NCBI GenBank assembly: GCA_017483665.1
Contig: JAFUVM010000066.1
Span: forward strand, 1-64,000
DNA from: Bacteroidaceae bacterium
GTDB taxonomy: Bacteria; Bacteroidota; Bacteroidia; Bacteroidales; Bacteroidaceae
Direction: 5' to 3'
DNA length: 64,000 nt
Made by a program: the position numbers and the translations under genes. Of this stretch, positions 28,201 to 36,606 are shown piece after piece; the first letter of the stretch is position 1; each line of letters opens with the position of its first letter. The notes under the pieces are model-generated. The model was given only the letters and a program-made list of their open reading frames with translations. It did not search any database and was not told the origin of the DNA.

Positions 28201-28392
28201 AAGTGGTTAGGCAATAACAAGTTCATCAAGAACCTCGACCTCTCGTTCGTAGCACGCAACCCCTTCATGATTTGGAAGAACATTCCCAATATCGATCCCG
28301 ACTCCAACTACAGCAGCACAGGCATGGGCCTTGAATACGGTTCTCTGCCCTCACGCCGCAGCTATGGTCTAAATGTTAATTTGAAATTCTAA
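25204..28392 (+). CDS. SusC-like TonB-dependent transporter (beta-glucan locus)
   Basis: This 1062-residue outer-membrane transporter has a signal peptide ending near PALAAA. A carboxypeptidase-regulatory-like domain (about 45-115; KGNVSDADGGLIGASVKI) is followed by a TonB-box/plug region (SEVVVTALGIKREKKALGY, then LRGTTEM and YVVDGVPLDN). The rest is a 22-strand-type barrel ending in NVNLKF. ATG 25204 was chosen because the longer frame only extends back into the GH5 gene. It forms an operon with SusD 14 bp downstream and would import oligosaccharides captured by SusD and the surface binding protein. Confidence 0.95.
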   Translation: MMTKTYRIACLGAMMLSVWAAMPALAAATEPASPTKMEQQDDKIKGNVSDADGGLIGASVKIKDTNVGTLTDMDGNFSIAAKKGDVLVISYMGYTTQEVTVTGALINVLMTDDEVALSEVVVTALGIKREKKALGYNVTEIDGVDLQKAKETNVVNSLAGKVAGLVVQNTAGGPSGSTHVQLRGTTEMTGNNQPLYVVDGVPLDNTNFASATAGGGYDLGDGISAINPDDIETMSVLKGPAASALYGSRASHGVILITTKKAPEDKFSVEYNGSLTFDTQAANWDNIQQVYGQGDHGKYITSGRNATNMSWGPKADNYSHYFEFDGQYHPYSIVPNNASGFFRTGLTAQNTAIVNASSGKTGMRFSFTDMRNKDILPNSNMNRDNFNLRVNTSLGKVDLDFTANYTREGVDNRPALASATTNVGKNLMTLATTFDQAWLKHYQNEDGTYADWNGLQIYNVNPYWDLYKSSNESSKNVFRFSAKAIYNINKHVKVQGTIGTDINNMDFMEYIAFSSPQEQKGKMTTQKYNNRTLNAEILAMYNNTWGDFDLNATAGGSIYKVDNKTSIALGKEEISRGLKTIGNYGQQSATESLYAKQINSLYGSASLGYKHTYYLDATVRGDKSSTLPSGNNIYVYPSVSGSWVFTELINGKAKKYLNFGKLRASWAEVGSDTDPFLLQQYYTNAKFTYPGYNIGFINGDLVPNPELKPTRTRSFEIGTELKLLNNRLSIDLTYYNQTSRDQIIRLANSSASSYRESLVNAGKIRNEGVELAINGRALQIKDFAWDLGFNFSKNWNKVVELTEGMDYFEIETAPWMGVSVGAEVGKNFGSIRGRDFQRNAQGQILVNDAGMPLYEKEAKTIGNASWDWTGGFYSTFTYKNWRLAMGFDVKVGADVFSMTMSDACYTGKDKRTLEGREEWYASEEARVQAGMTLDDWRAAGNCKGYVVDGIVASTGEKNTYAVDPQTYWDNVRTNAASMFVYDNSYVKCREITLTYAFPSKWLGNNKFIKNLDLSFVARNPFMIWKNIPNIDPDSNYSSTGMGLEYGSLPSRRSYGLNVNLKF

Positions 28393-28406
28393 AACAAGAA
28401 GCTATT

Positions 28407-30194
28407 ATGAACAACATATATTCAAAATGCAGAAATGCGGTGTTGGTATTAGGCTTGGGCATGGCAGGCATGTTTGCCGGCTGTTCTGACAGCTATATGG
28501 AGGACCTGAATACCGATAACACAAAGACTTCCGTCCCGGAACCCGCCTATCAGCTTACCTTTGCCCTCCTTTCCACATACGGCAGCTTCGCTTCGATGGA
28601 GGCGGTCCGTGCGTATGTTGCTCCCTACACCCAGATGTATGGCGGCAGCTGGAATGCAGCTAATGCCGGCGGGGCCAACCTGTACAAGAGCGACGTGTCA
28701 CAGTCCCTGTGGAACGTACACTATCAGAACGGCATCAAGAATCTGGTGGATGCCGAGTACAATTGCAAGAACGACAAGGCTATGCTTGGTGCCATCCGCT
28801 TGCACAAGGCATACCTCTTCAACATCCTTACCGACGTCTATGGCGATGTGCCCGTCTCGGAGGCAGGAAAGGCTGCCCACGAAGGTATCATTACACCCAA
28901 ATACGACAAGCAGGAGGACATCTACAAGTACCTGTTCGATGAGATTGATGCCAGCATCGCTCTTTTCCGTCAGGACTTGAGTTCGCAGACACTCAAGAAG
29001 GCCGATGTCACCTCAATGGGCGGTGACGTGAAGATGTGGATTCGATATGCCAATGCCCTGAAGATGCGTCTGGCAATGCGTATCTCCGACGTCGATTCCC
29101 AAACGGCAAAGACAAAGTTCCTTGAGGCTATGCAGGAAGAGGGTGCGCTCGCATCCAATGAGGCTGCTTACGTGAAGTACATCCACCAGCCCTTCACCTT
29201 CGAATCGAGCAACGAGGATGTTGACTTCCGCGTCAATGCCTTTGCCGAAATCATGTACGGTCAGGACAAGACACAGCCCACAGGCTTCGGCATGACGCTC
29301 TACGACTACATGAAGAAAGAGAACGACCCGCGTCTGTATCACTACTGCCGCTTCCTGAACGATAACTTCCGCGACAACACAGACCCTCATAACGGTCGTG
29401 AGGACTTCACTGAGGAGGTGCTGGCAGCAGAGAACGACGGCGACACCAACACGAAGGGCGTACAGATGGTTCCCGCTTGCTGGGCCTGGTACGATCAGGG
29501 CTCGACGTCTGGTGGGGCAAACTTCCCATGGCCGGATGCAAGCTGCGTGACAAACAGTCAGCACTATCAAGAGTTCATTGCAGGTCGTGAAGGACAGGTT
29601 GTAGCAGACTACTACTACAAGGCTGTGCGCGGCAGTGTAGCAACAGAGTATGTCCTGCCCGAGACACCCGGTATGCTGGTCAGTGGAGCAGAGGTATGCT
29701 TCCTGAAGGCAGAAGCAGCCGTCAAGGGTTGGATTGGTGAAGATGCGAATGCACTCTATCAAAAAGGTATAGAGGAGGCTATTGCAACAGTTCACAACAA
29801 GGTCTATGCACAGACAAGTTCTGTCGATGCTGCCGACATTGCCGCTTACGTGGCTGCCCACACACTCAATGCCGATGCGGAGAAAGCCAAAGAGCAAATC
29901 AACACTCAGGCTTATTTCCTGCACTTTGCCAATCCTCTGGAGGCATGGGCAAACCTGCGTCGTAGTGACTACCCTGCGCTCTATGAGCGTACACAATTCG
30001 GACAGGGACAGAACGGCTATCAGGACCCCGACAACGACATGAGCCAGCCCGTGCGTCTGTACTATCCCCTGGAAGAAGAGAACTATAACAGCAAGAATAA
30101 CGCTGACGCCAAGGCACGCGTAGAAGGCTACAACTGGCACAAGCGTATGTGGTGGGACACCAAGGATCAGAACTATACAACATATCCCTTATAA
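28407..30194 (+). CDS. SusD/RagB-like glycan-binding lipoprotein
   Basis: This 595-residue outer-surface lipoprotein has lipobox FAGC with acylated C26. It has the alpha-helical TPR-like plan of SusD proteins: LHKAYLFNILTDVYGDVPVSEA, WIRYANALKMRLAMRIS, FLKAEAAVKGW and a C-terminal YNWHKRMWW. It caps the SusC transporter encoded just upstream and delivers oligosaccharide to it. It lies 14 bp after susC and 19 bp before the next lipoprotein gene, all one operon. Confidence 0.94.
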   Translation: MNNIYSKCRNAVLVLGLGMAGMFAGCSDSYMEDLNTDNTKTSVPEPAYQLTFALLSTYGSFASMEAVRAYVAPYTQMYGGSWNAANAGGANLYKSDVSQSLWNVHYQNGIKNLVDAEYNCKNDKAMLGAIRLHKAYLFNILTDVYGDVPVSEAGKAAHEGIITPKYDKQEDIYKYLFDEIDASIALFRQDLSSQTLKKADVTSMGGDVKMWIRYANALKMRLAMRISDVDSQTAKTKFLEAMQEEGALASNEAAYVKYIHQPFTFESSNEDVDFRVNAFAEIMYGQDKTQPTGFGMTLYDYMKKENDPRLYHYCRFLNDNFRDNTDPHNGREDFTEEVLAAENDGDTNTKGVQMVPACWAWYDQGSTSGGANFPWPDASCVTNSQHYQEFIAGREGQVVADYYYKAVRGSVATEYVLPETPGMLVSGAEVCFLKAEAAVKGWIGEDANALYQKGIEEAIATVHNKVYAQTSSVDAADIAAYVAAHTLNADAEKAKEQINTQAYFLHFANPLEAWANLRRSDYPALYERTQFGQGQNGYQDPDNDMSQPVRLYYPLEEENYNSKNNADAKARVEGYNWHKRMWWDTKDQNYTTYPL

Positions 30195-30213
30195 TATAAT
30201 AAAATAAGCAACT

Positions 30214-31611
30214 ATGAAAAAGAAATATAATCTCCTCCTGCTGGCAGCTACACTCCTGCTGTCGCTTGCAGGCTGTTCCAGCGATGAACCTTATATCACT
30301 GCCGGACCCGACGACACGCCGCGATTCCTGGCTCCTTCTTCCATTGAGGGCAGTGCAGAGACAAGTGTGAACCAGAACCGCGACGAGGTGTTTTCTATGG
30401 AAGTCGTTGTAACGCCTGCCAATCACACCACAATTGAGTGGATTTCCGATGGTCGCGTGCTGGGCACTGGAACAACTTTCAACAAGCAGTTTGAAGCAGG
30501 CAATTATGACCTGATCATCAAGGCTACCACACAGGCTGGCAAGGTAGCTACACGTACCGTGAAGCTCACTGTCGGTGCTTTGGCAGAGGATCCTCAGTTG
30601 GACAACAAGGAAAAGAACCGTTGGCTGAACCCTGGTAATCTCTTCACCATCGAGGGCACCAACCTGGCAGGAGTCAAGACACTCGTCTTCACACCTGTTC
30701 CGGAAGAAGCAGCTACTCGTGTCGATGAGCCGCAGAGCACTCAACCCGTTGTGGATGGAAGCATTTCGCTTCCTTGCATTGCCGCAGCAGACGGCAAGAG
30801 TGTGACTGTGACCTTACCCGCAGACATGCCCAAAGGCATCTATCGTGTGTCGGCTGTGAATGACAAGGCAGAGCGCTTTGGCTGTGGCATGGTGACAGTA
30901 ACAGACGAAGAATGGGTTGATCCCGACATCGTGGAAGTGGCACTTTGGGAAGGCGACCAGGCTATCGACTGGAATGCCGAGCTTTGCAAGATTACTGCCG
31001 AGCAGATGGCAGACGTGCCTGTTGGCACAGAGATAAAGGTTTACTACACTACTCCAGAAGCAGAGTATCATGCCATGCGCATCACAACGCCTTGGTGGGG
31101 AGACAATCCGGAGGACAACCTTGTCGGTCAGTTCGACATCACTGCCGAAACCCCCAACCCCTTCATCTTTGTCTATGACGAGCGTTGCAAGGCTTTGGTA
31201 GAGGAGCGTGGCGCAATATGCCTGGTTGGCTTCGGCTACAATGTGCAGAAGGTTGCCTACGACAAGATGGTGGGTGCAACAGTGCTTTGGGAGGGTGATG
31301 CCGTGACCATTGACTGGAATGCTGACCTCTGTAAACTAACCGCAGAGGAAATGGCAGATGTGCCAGTGGGGGCTACCATTAGCATCTATTACGACACGCC
31401 CGAGGCTGAGTATCATGCCATGCGCATCACAACGCCTTGGTGGGGAGATAATCCCGAGGACAACCTTATCGCTCAGTTCGACTTGACAGAAGAGACTCCT
31501 AATCCCTTCGAGTTCACATACGACCAGCACTGCAAGGCACTGGTTGATGAACGTGGAGCGATGTCTTTGGTAGGCTTCGGCTATCGTGTCAGCAAGATTA
31601 CGTTCAAGTGA
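30214..31611 (+). CDS. Surface glycan-binding lipoprotein with duplicated C-terminal domain
   Basis: This 465-residue lipoprotein has lipobox LAGC (C21). Residues about 40-125 form a PKD-like Ig fold. Residues 130-235 form an IPT/TIG-like domain (LNPGNLFTIEGTNLAGV). Residues about 240-352 and 355-465 are two copies of one domain: both contain LWEGD, IDWNA, a YHAMRITTPWWGDNPEDN core and VGFGY. The exposed Trp pairs suggest a sugar-binding platform. The position after SusD is that of a SusE/F-type or SGBP-B protein, which retains glucan at the surface. Its stop overlaps the next start (TGATG), so translation is coupled to the symporter. Confidence 0.85.
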   Translation: MKKKYNLLLLAATLLLSLAGCSSDEPYITAGPDDTPRFLAPSSIEGSAETSVNQNRDEVFSMEVVVTPANHTTIEWISDGRVLGTGTTFNKQFEAGNYDLIIKATTQAGKVATRTVKLTVGALAEDPQLDNKEKNRWLNPGNLFTIEGTNLAGVKTLVFTPVPEEAATRVDEPQSTQPVVDGSISLPCIAAADGKSVTVTLPADMPKGIYRVSAVNDKAERFGCGMVTVTDEEWVDPDIVEVALWEGDQAIDWNAELCKITAEQMADVPVGTEIKVYYTTPEAEYHAMRITTPWWGDNPEDNLVGQFDITAETPNPFIFVYDERCKALVEERGAICLVGFGYNVQKVAYDKMVGATVLWEGDAVTIDWNADLCKLTAEEMADVPVGATISIYYDTPEAEYHAMRITTPWWGDNPEDNLIAQFDLTEETPNPFEFTYDQHCKALVDERGAMSLVGFGYRVSKITFK

Positions 31612-32954
31612 TGGCATCTCGTTGGGAAAAACTTGGTTACGCCCTGGGCGATGCAGCTTCGGGCGGAACTGTGTGGAAGGTCATGTCTGTGGCCTTCCCA
31701 CTGTTCTTTACTAACGTATTCGGTCTGACGTTCACTGATGCGGCGATGCTGATGCTCGTGGCGCGTATGTTCGACGTGGTCACAGACCCCCTTATGGGCA
31801 GTATCGCCGACCGTACACAGTCGCGTTGGGGTACCTATCGCCCATGGCTCATCTTCGGTTCCATTCCTTTGGGACTGGTCTTTGCGCTCTTGCTCTACAC
31901 CCCAGAGCAGGGGCCTGTGGGCAAGCGCATCTATGCCTACGCGCTCTATCTGCTTATGATGGCTGTCTATACGATGGTCAATGTGCCATACGGAGCTATG
32001 CTGGGCGTGATGACGGACAATAACGACGAGAAGAATCAGTTCTCGTCCTACCGAATGGTGGGCGCTTACGCCATGTCGTTTGTCACGCTGGCTGCCTTCC
32101 CCTACCTGCAGCGTGCTGTCGGTGGCAGTGACCAGCGGCAGTATGCGGCTGTGGGTGCTGTGTTTGGCTTGACGGCTTGCCTGATGACGTTGGCTTGTGG
32201 TCTGATGACCAAAGAACGGCTGAAGCCAGTCCGCGCAGAGAAGTTCCAGATGCGGCAGTTCGTCGATCTGCTGCCTGGCCGCCCTTGGATATTCCTGACG
32301 CTCATTGCTCTCTGTACCAACTTCTTCAATGGCTTCCGCTTTGCAGCGGCAGGTTATATGATGGAGTATTGTCTGGGGCGTGAGATAACGGTGAGCGGAC
32401 TCATCATCAACTATACGGTGCTGATGGCTTTCGGCGAAGTGACCTGCATGATATTTGGTGGTCTGAGTCCTCGGTTCACGCGTATAGTTGGTTCCAAGCG
32501 GATGGCTTTCGTCTGGTCGTCCGTTATCTGCGTCGTGTCCTCGATGGCCTTCTTCTTCATTCCCGCATGGCCTGAAAGCATCTCGCTCATCGTCCTGACG
32601 GTCATCGTGACGAGTGTGGGCATCGGCCTTTATTCGCCAGTGCTCTGGTCGCTCTATGCCGACGTCAGCGACTATGCTACGCAGAAGAACGGAACTTCCT
32701 GCACGGGTCTCATCTTCTCCAGCGGCACGATGGCGCAGAAGCTTGGCGGAGCCATATCGGGGTCACTCATCGCCTTGCTGCTGGCGCTGGCTGGTGCAAC
32801 GATGGTGAGCGACGAGTTTGGCAATACCGTCATCGACCCCGCTTCCGTCACGGACAGTGTCCGCACAATGGTTTGGGCACTCTTCTCCCTCTTCCCCGCC
32901 GCCATTGCCTTGGCGATGGGGCTGCTGGCATATTACTTCCCAATAAAGAAATAA
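31611..32954 (+). CDS. GPH-family sugar:cation symporter
   Basis: This 447-residue inner-membrane protein has about 12 hydrophobic segments. It carries the GPH/MelB-type start GYALGDAASGGTVWKV and the loop VTDPLMGSIADRTQSRWGTYRPW, which is diagnostic for this MFS branch. The ATG at 31611 overlaps the previous stop codon. In PULs such transporters carry di- or oligosaccharides from periplasm to cytoplasm. Here that would feed the GH94 phosphorylase, which lacks a signal peptide. Confidence 0.92.
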   Translation: MASRWEKLGYALGDAASGGTVWKVMSVAFPLFFTNVFGLTFTDAAMLMLVARMFDVVTDPLMGSIADRTQSRWGTYRPWLIFGSIPLGLVFALLLYTPEQGPVGKRIYAYALYLLMMAVYTMVNVPYGAMLGVMTDNNDEKNQFSSYRMVGAYAMSFVTLAAFPYLQRAVGGSDQRQYAAVGAVFGLTACLMTLACGLMTKERLKPVRAEKFQMRQFVDLLPGRPWIFLTLIALCTNFFNGFRFAAAGYMMEYCLGREITVSGLIINYTVLMAFGEVTCMIFGGLSPRFTRIVGSKRMAFVWSSVICVVSSMAFFFIPAWPESISLIVLTVIVTSVGIGLYSPVLWSLYADVSDYATQKNGTSCTGLIFSSGTMAQKLGGAISGSLIALLLALAGATMVSDEFGNTVIDPASVTDSVRTMVWALFSLFPAAIALAMGLLAYYFPIKK

Positions 32955-32989
32955 ATTTTTAATTTTTAATTTTTAATTTTTCACCTTTT
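32952..32989. repeat. TTTTTAAT 8-bp repeats in the symporter-GH3 gap
   Basis: Four near-perfect TTTTTAAT copies, followed by TTTTTCACC, fill the 38-bp gap between the two genes. Confidence 0.7.
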
Positions 32990-32992
32990 AAT

Positions 32993-35497
32993 ATGAAGTA
33001 TCTATTCGCAACCATCATAGGGGCTGCCATCGCACTGCCCGCGAGTTCGCAGTGCATCCCCCGTGACGAAAAGGTCGAAGCACAAGTCGAAGCATTGCTC
33101 TCCAAGATGACACTCCGCGACAAGGTGGGGCAGATGTGCGAACTGGCTATCGACAAGGTGGCGCAGAGTTCGAGCGATGGCAACGTGAAGGACAACAACT
33201 CCTCGCGCACGCTGGCCAGCGGTATGCTGTCGGCAGAAGCCGCCGATGACGTGTTCGGGAAGTACCGCGTAGGCTCCATCCTGAACGTGCCTTTCGGTGT
33301 GGCGCAGACGCCAGAGAAGTGGGCAAACATCATCTGCACCCTCAACGAGGCTTCCATGGAGCAGTGCGGTGTGCCGCAGATATATGGTGTCGACCAGATT
33401 CACGGTGCCAGCTACACCTGGGGCGCGACGTTCTTCCCGCAGGAAGTGGGACAAGGCGCCAGCTTCAATGCTGCCATCCCCCGCCGCATCGGTGAGATAA
33501 CGGCTTACGAGAGCCGTGCCTGCCTCATTCCCTGGGTGTATTCGCCCGTCATGGATGTGGCACGTTCTCCGCTCTGGCCCCGCATGTGGGAGAGCTTCGG
33601 CGAGGACGTGCTGCTGAACGGCATCATGGCTTCCGAGCTGACACGTGGTCTTCAGGGCAATGACCCCAACCATGTGGGGATGCAGAACGTGGCAGCTTGT
33701 CTGAAGCACTATCTGGCTTATGGTGCTGCCGTCAGCGGCAAGGACCGCACACCATCCAGCGTGACCTATCGCGAGATGATGGAGAAGTACTTCCAGCCTT
33801 TCCGCATGTGCTGCGAGGCTGGTGCGCTGAGCCTGATGGTCAACTCCGCCAACAACAACGGCGTGCCCTTCCATGCCAACCGCCGCCTGCTGACCGAATG
33901 GCTCAAAGAAGGACTTGACTGGGACGGCATGATAGTGACAGACTGGGCCGACATCGACAACATCTGGCGCCGCGACCATGTGGCTGCCAACAAGAAAGAT
34001 GCCATTGCCCTCGCCATCAATGCAGGCATCGACATGACGATGGATCCCTATTCGACCGACTTCTGCGACCTGCTCGTAGAGCTGGTGAACGAGGGCCGTG
34101 TGCCCATGTCGCGCATCGACGATGCCGTGCGCAGCATCCTGCGCCTCAAGATTCGTGTCGGCCTGATGGACAAGTCAACGTGGCAGGTCTCCTCTGACTC
34201 CACCTCTAAAGGAAGAAAAAAGAAAACGGCCAATGGCAAAAGTTCAATGGTCAATGGTCAACGGTCAATGGTCAATGGTCAACGGTCAATGGTCAATGGT
34301 CAACGGTCAATGGTCAATGAAAGATACTCCGACTTCGGCAGCGACAAGTTCGCCCTCGAAGCAACGAAAATGGCCGAGGAGTGCATGGTATTACTGAAGA
34401 ACGAACAGCAGATTCTGCCCTTGAAGCCAGACACGAAGCTCTTCGTCTGCGGCCCAAATGCCAACAGCTTCCGCACCATGAACGGCGGCTGGAGCTACAC
34501 TTGGCAAGGCGACAGGACCGATGCTATCGCCAGGGAAATAGGCAAGTACCGCACTTTCCTCGGCGCTCTGGAACAGAAGTTCGGCAAGGAAAACGTCAGC
34601 TTCTGTGAGATGGTCCGCTATGATGGGCGTAACTTCAACCTCGACCACAAGGCGGAGGACGGCAGCGTCAAGGAGAAGGTGGCAGCAGCCGACGTCATCC
34701 TGGCCTTTGTCGGCGAGAACTCTTATACCGAAACCCCAGGCAACATCGACGACCTCAACCTCTCTCCCAACCAGCAGGAGATGGTGAAGTCCTTGGCTCA
34801 GTACGGCAAACCCATCGTGCTGGTGCTCAACGAAGGCCGTCCCCGCATCGTCAACGAGATAGAGCCTCTGGCTAAGGCTGTCGTCCATACCTTCCTGCCT
34901 GGCAATTACGGCGGCGATGCTCTGGCTAACCTGCTCTCCGGCGAAGCCAACTTCTCCGGACGCATGCCTTACACCTATCCCAAGTACCACGGCTCGTTCA
35001 TCACCTACGACTGCAAGCCTTGCGAGTACGTCGAGACGATGGCCGGAGCCTACAACTACGATGCCAACACCACCGTGCAATGGACCTTCGGCTCCGGCAT
35101 CTCCTATTCCGAAGTGAAGTACAGCAATCTGCGCGTCGAGACGCCCGCAGCTACAGGCAAGGCTTCGCCCAGCAAAGGCTTCTCGCCCAAGACAGCTGCC
35201 GGCACGACTTTCGATGGCAACATCCGCTTCACGGTAGAAGTGACCAATCTGTCCGACCGCAAGGTCAAGGAACCAGTGCTGCTCTTCGTCTCCGACCTTG
35301 TTGCCTCGCTCACACCTGATGTTAAGCGCCTGCGTGCCTTCACCAAAGTCGAGTTGGCGCCCCACGAAACAAAGACCGTCACGATTACTGTCCGCCCATC
35401 CGACCTCGCCTTTGTGAACGAGGACATGCAGTGGACGCTTGAGCCTGGTCAGTTCCGAGCTACCGTCGGCAACCAACGGACAGAGTTTACGCTCTAA
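32993..35497 (+). CDS. GH3 beta-glucosidase with an in-frame repeat insertion
   Basis: This 834-residue periplasmic or surface exo-enzyme has a signal peptide ending near PASSQC. The GH3 N-terminal barrel contains KHYLAYG and the nucleophile D317 in GMIVTDWADI. The C-terminal GH3 sandwich and a fibronectin-III-like domain (from about 730) follow. Between the two GH3 domains, residues about 417-443 are translated 21-bp repeats (MVNGQRS three times), preceded by a Lys-rich linker GRKKKTANGK. The repeats fall in an interdomain linker, so the fold should tolerate them. As the last gene of the beta-glucan locus it would release glucose from oligosaccharides. Confidence 0.93.
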   Translation: MKYLFATIIGAAIALPASSQCIPRDEKVEAQVEALLSKMTLRDKVGQMCELAIDKVAQSSSDGNVKDNNSSRTLASGMLSAEAADDVFGKYRVGSILNVPFGVAQTPEKWANIICTLNEASMEQCGVPQIYGVDQIHGASYTWGATFFPQEVGQGASFNAAIPRRIGEITAYESRACLIPWVYSPVMDVARSPLWPRMWESFGEDVLLNGIMASELTRGLQGNDPNHVGMQNVAACLKHYLAYGAAVSGKDRTPSSVTYREMMEKYFQPFRMCCEAGALSLMVNSANNNGVPFHANRRLLTEWLKEGLDWDGMIVTDWADIDNIWRRDHVAANKKDAIALAINAGIDMTMDPYSTDFCDLLVELVNEGRVPMSRIDDAVRSILRLKIRVGLMDKSTWQVSSDSTSKGRKKKTANGKSSMVNGQRSMVNGQRSMVNGQRSMVNERYSDFGSDKFALEATKMAEECMVLLKNEQQILPLKPDTKLFVCGPNANSFRTMNGGWSYTWQGDRTDAIAREIGKYRTFLGALEQKFGKENVSFCEMVRYDGRNFNLDHKAEDGSVKEKVAAADVILAFVGENSYTETPGNIDDLNLSPNQQEMVKSLAQYGKPIVLVLNEGRPRIVNEIEPLAKAVVHTFLPGNYGGDALANLLSGEANFSGRMPYTYPKYHGSFITYDCKPCEYVETMAGAYNYDANTTVQWTFGSGISYSEVKYSNLRVETPAATGKASPSKGFSPKTAAGTTFDGNIRFTVEVTNLSDRKVKEPVLLFVSDLVASLTPDVKRLRAFTKVELAPHETKTVTITVRPSDLAFVNEDMQWTLEPGQFRATVGNQRTEFTL
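34241..34319. repeat. TCAATGG/TCAACGG 7-bp repeats expanded in frame inside GH3
   Basis: About eleven 7-bp copies are arranged as a 21-bp higher-order unit (TCAATGG, TCAATGG, TCAACGG) repeated three times, so the reading frame is kept. The same word, in the other orientation, occurs inside korB (35808-35836). Confidence 0.85.
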
Positions 35498-35523
35498 GGC
35501 TGCTCACCGCATAGCAAGACAAA

Positions 35524-35573
35524 AAAGGCACCATCGTGACTTCACAGTCCTCCGATGGTGCCTTTGCTTTTTT
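35524..35573. terminator. Bidirectional terminator between GH3 and korB
   Basis: The stem AAAGGCACCATCG (35524-35536) pairs with CGATGGTGCCTTT (35553-35565). It is followed by TGCTTTTTT on the plus strand and by CC-TTTTTTG on the minus strand. It serves two converging genes. Confidence 0.8.
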
Positions 35574-35589
35574 ACTATGGTGCCCGTCT

Positions 35590-36585
35590 CTACTTCACCT
35601 CCCAGATGTCGTTCGTCTCGAGGAGCTCGGCGAAGTTGTGGTACTTCTTCTTCGTCTTGATGTCCTCGATTTGCTGCCAGACGCAATCGTCATAGGTGGG
35701 AGCCTCCACGTCGCGAATCACACCGAGCGCCACAGGCCACTCCAGCTCGGCAAGCTTCAGCTGCAAGGTGTTGTCCTCCTGATGTGCGTCGTGAACCAGA
35801 ACGTCGTCCATTGACCATTGACCATTGACCATTGACACGGGTTTGATGTTGAAGCCGTCCTGCACGATGCCGTACTCATTGTTCTCTCCAAAGAGCATCT
35901 TCTCGCCATGACGGAGATAGATGGCATTCTTGGCGCGGCCTTCCTTCGAGTAGACAGCGTCGTGCGTGCCGTTGTTGAAGATGACACAGTTCTGCAGAAT
36001 CTCGCAGACGCTGGCACCCTTATGATTGTAGGCTGCCTTGAGCACCTCGATGGTGCCCGGAGCATCGGTGGCAACGGCGCGGGCGAAGAAATGTCCGCGT
36101 GCGCCGAAGCAGAGCTCAGCAGGGCGGAAGGGGTCCTCCACCGTTCCGTAGGGCGACGACTTGCTGACGAAGCCGCGCGGACTGGTGGGGCTGTACTGTC
36201 CCTTCGTGAGTCCGTAGATACGGTTGTTGAGCAGAATCATGTTCAGATTGATGTTGCGGCGGTTGGCATGTATGAAGTGGTTGCCACCGATGGCGAGTCC
36301 GTCGCCGTCGCCGCTGACCTGCCATACGGTCAGGTCGGGGTTTGCCACCTTGCAACCCGTTGCGATGGCTGCGGCGCGACCGTGAATGGTGTTCATGCCA
36401 TAGGTTGCCATGTAGTGCGGCAGACGGCTGGAACAACCGATACCGCTGATGACGGCAGTCTCACTTGGCGCCACACCTATCTCTGCCATTGCTTTGTGGA
36501 GACTGGCGAGGAAGAAATGGTCGCCACACCCGGGACACCAACGCGGCTGTCCCTTCTTGAAATCAGAAGCACTATAATTACACAT
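35590..36585 (-). CDS. korB: 2-oxoacid:ferredoxin oxidoreductase, beta subunit (KorB type)
   Basis: This 331-residue thiamine-diphosphate-binding subunit contains the cluster-binding-like WCPGCGDH (residues about 16-23), the GDGDGLAIGGNH ThDP/Mg motif and NNRIYGLTKGQYSPTS. With the alpha subunit it oxidises 2-oxoglutarate (or a related 2-oxoacid) to the acyl-CoA and reduces ferredoxin. Near residues 250-260 a short repeat of TCAATGG words is translated as SMVNGQWSM, in frame. It normally follows the alpha gene directly; here a 643-bp gap with a GxxExxY element separates them. Substrate assignment to 2-oxoglutarate is by family resemblance only. Confidence 0.9.
   Translation of the reverse strand: MCNYSASDFKKGQPRWCPGCGDHFFLASLHKAMAEIGVAPSETAVISGIGCSSRLPHYMATYGMNTIHGRAAAIATGCKVANPDLTVWQVSGDGDGLAIGGNHFIHANRRNINLNMILLNNRIYGLTKGQYSPTSPRGFVSKSSPYGTVEDPFRPAELCFGARGHFFARAVATDAPGTIEVLKAAYNHKGASVCEILQNCVIFNNGTHDAVYSKEGRAKNAIYLRHGEKMLFGENNEYGIVQDGFNIKPVSMVNGQWSMDDVLVHDAHQEDNTLQLKLAELEWPVALGVIRDVEAPTYDDCVWQQIEDIKTKKKYHNFAELLETNDIWEVK
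35808..35836. repeat. CCATTGA 7-bp repeats inside korB
   Basis: Four consecutive CCATTGA copies encode the SMVNGQWSM stretch. The reverse complement is the TCAATGG word of the GH3 insertion. Confidence 0.75.
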
Positions 36586-36606
36586 AATACTTATAATTTT
36601 TCTTTT

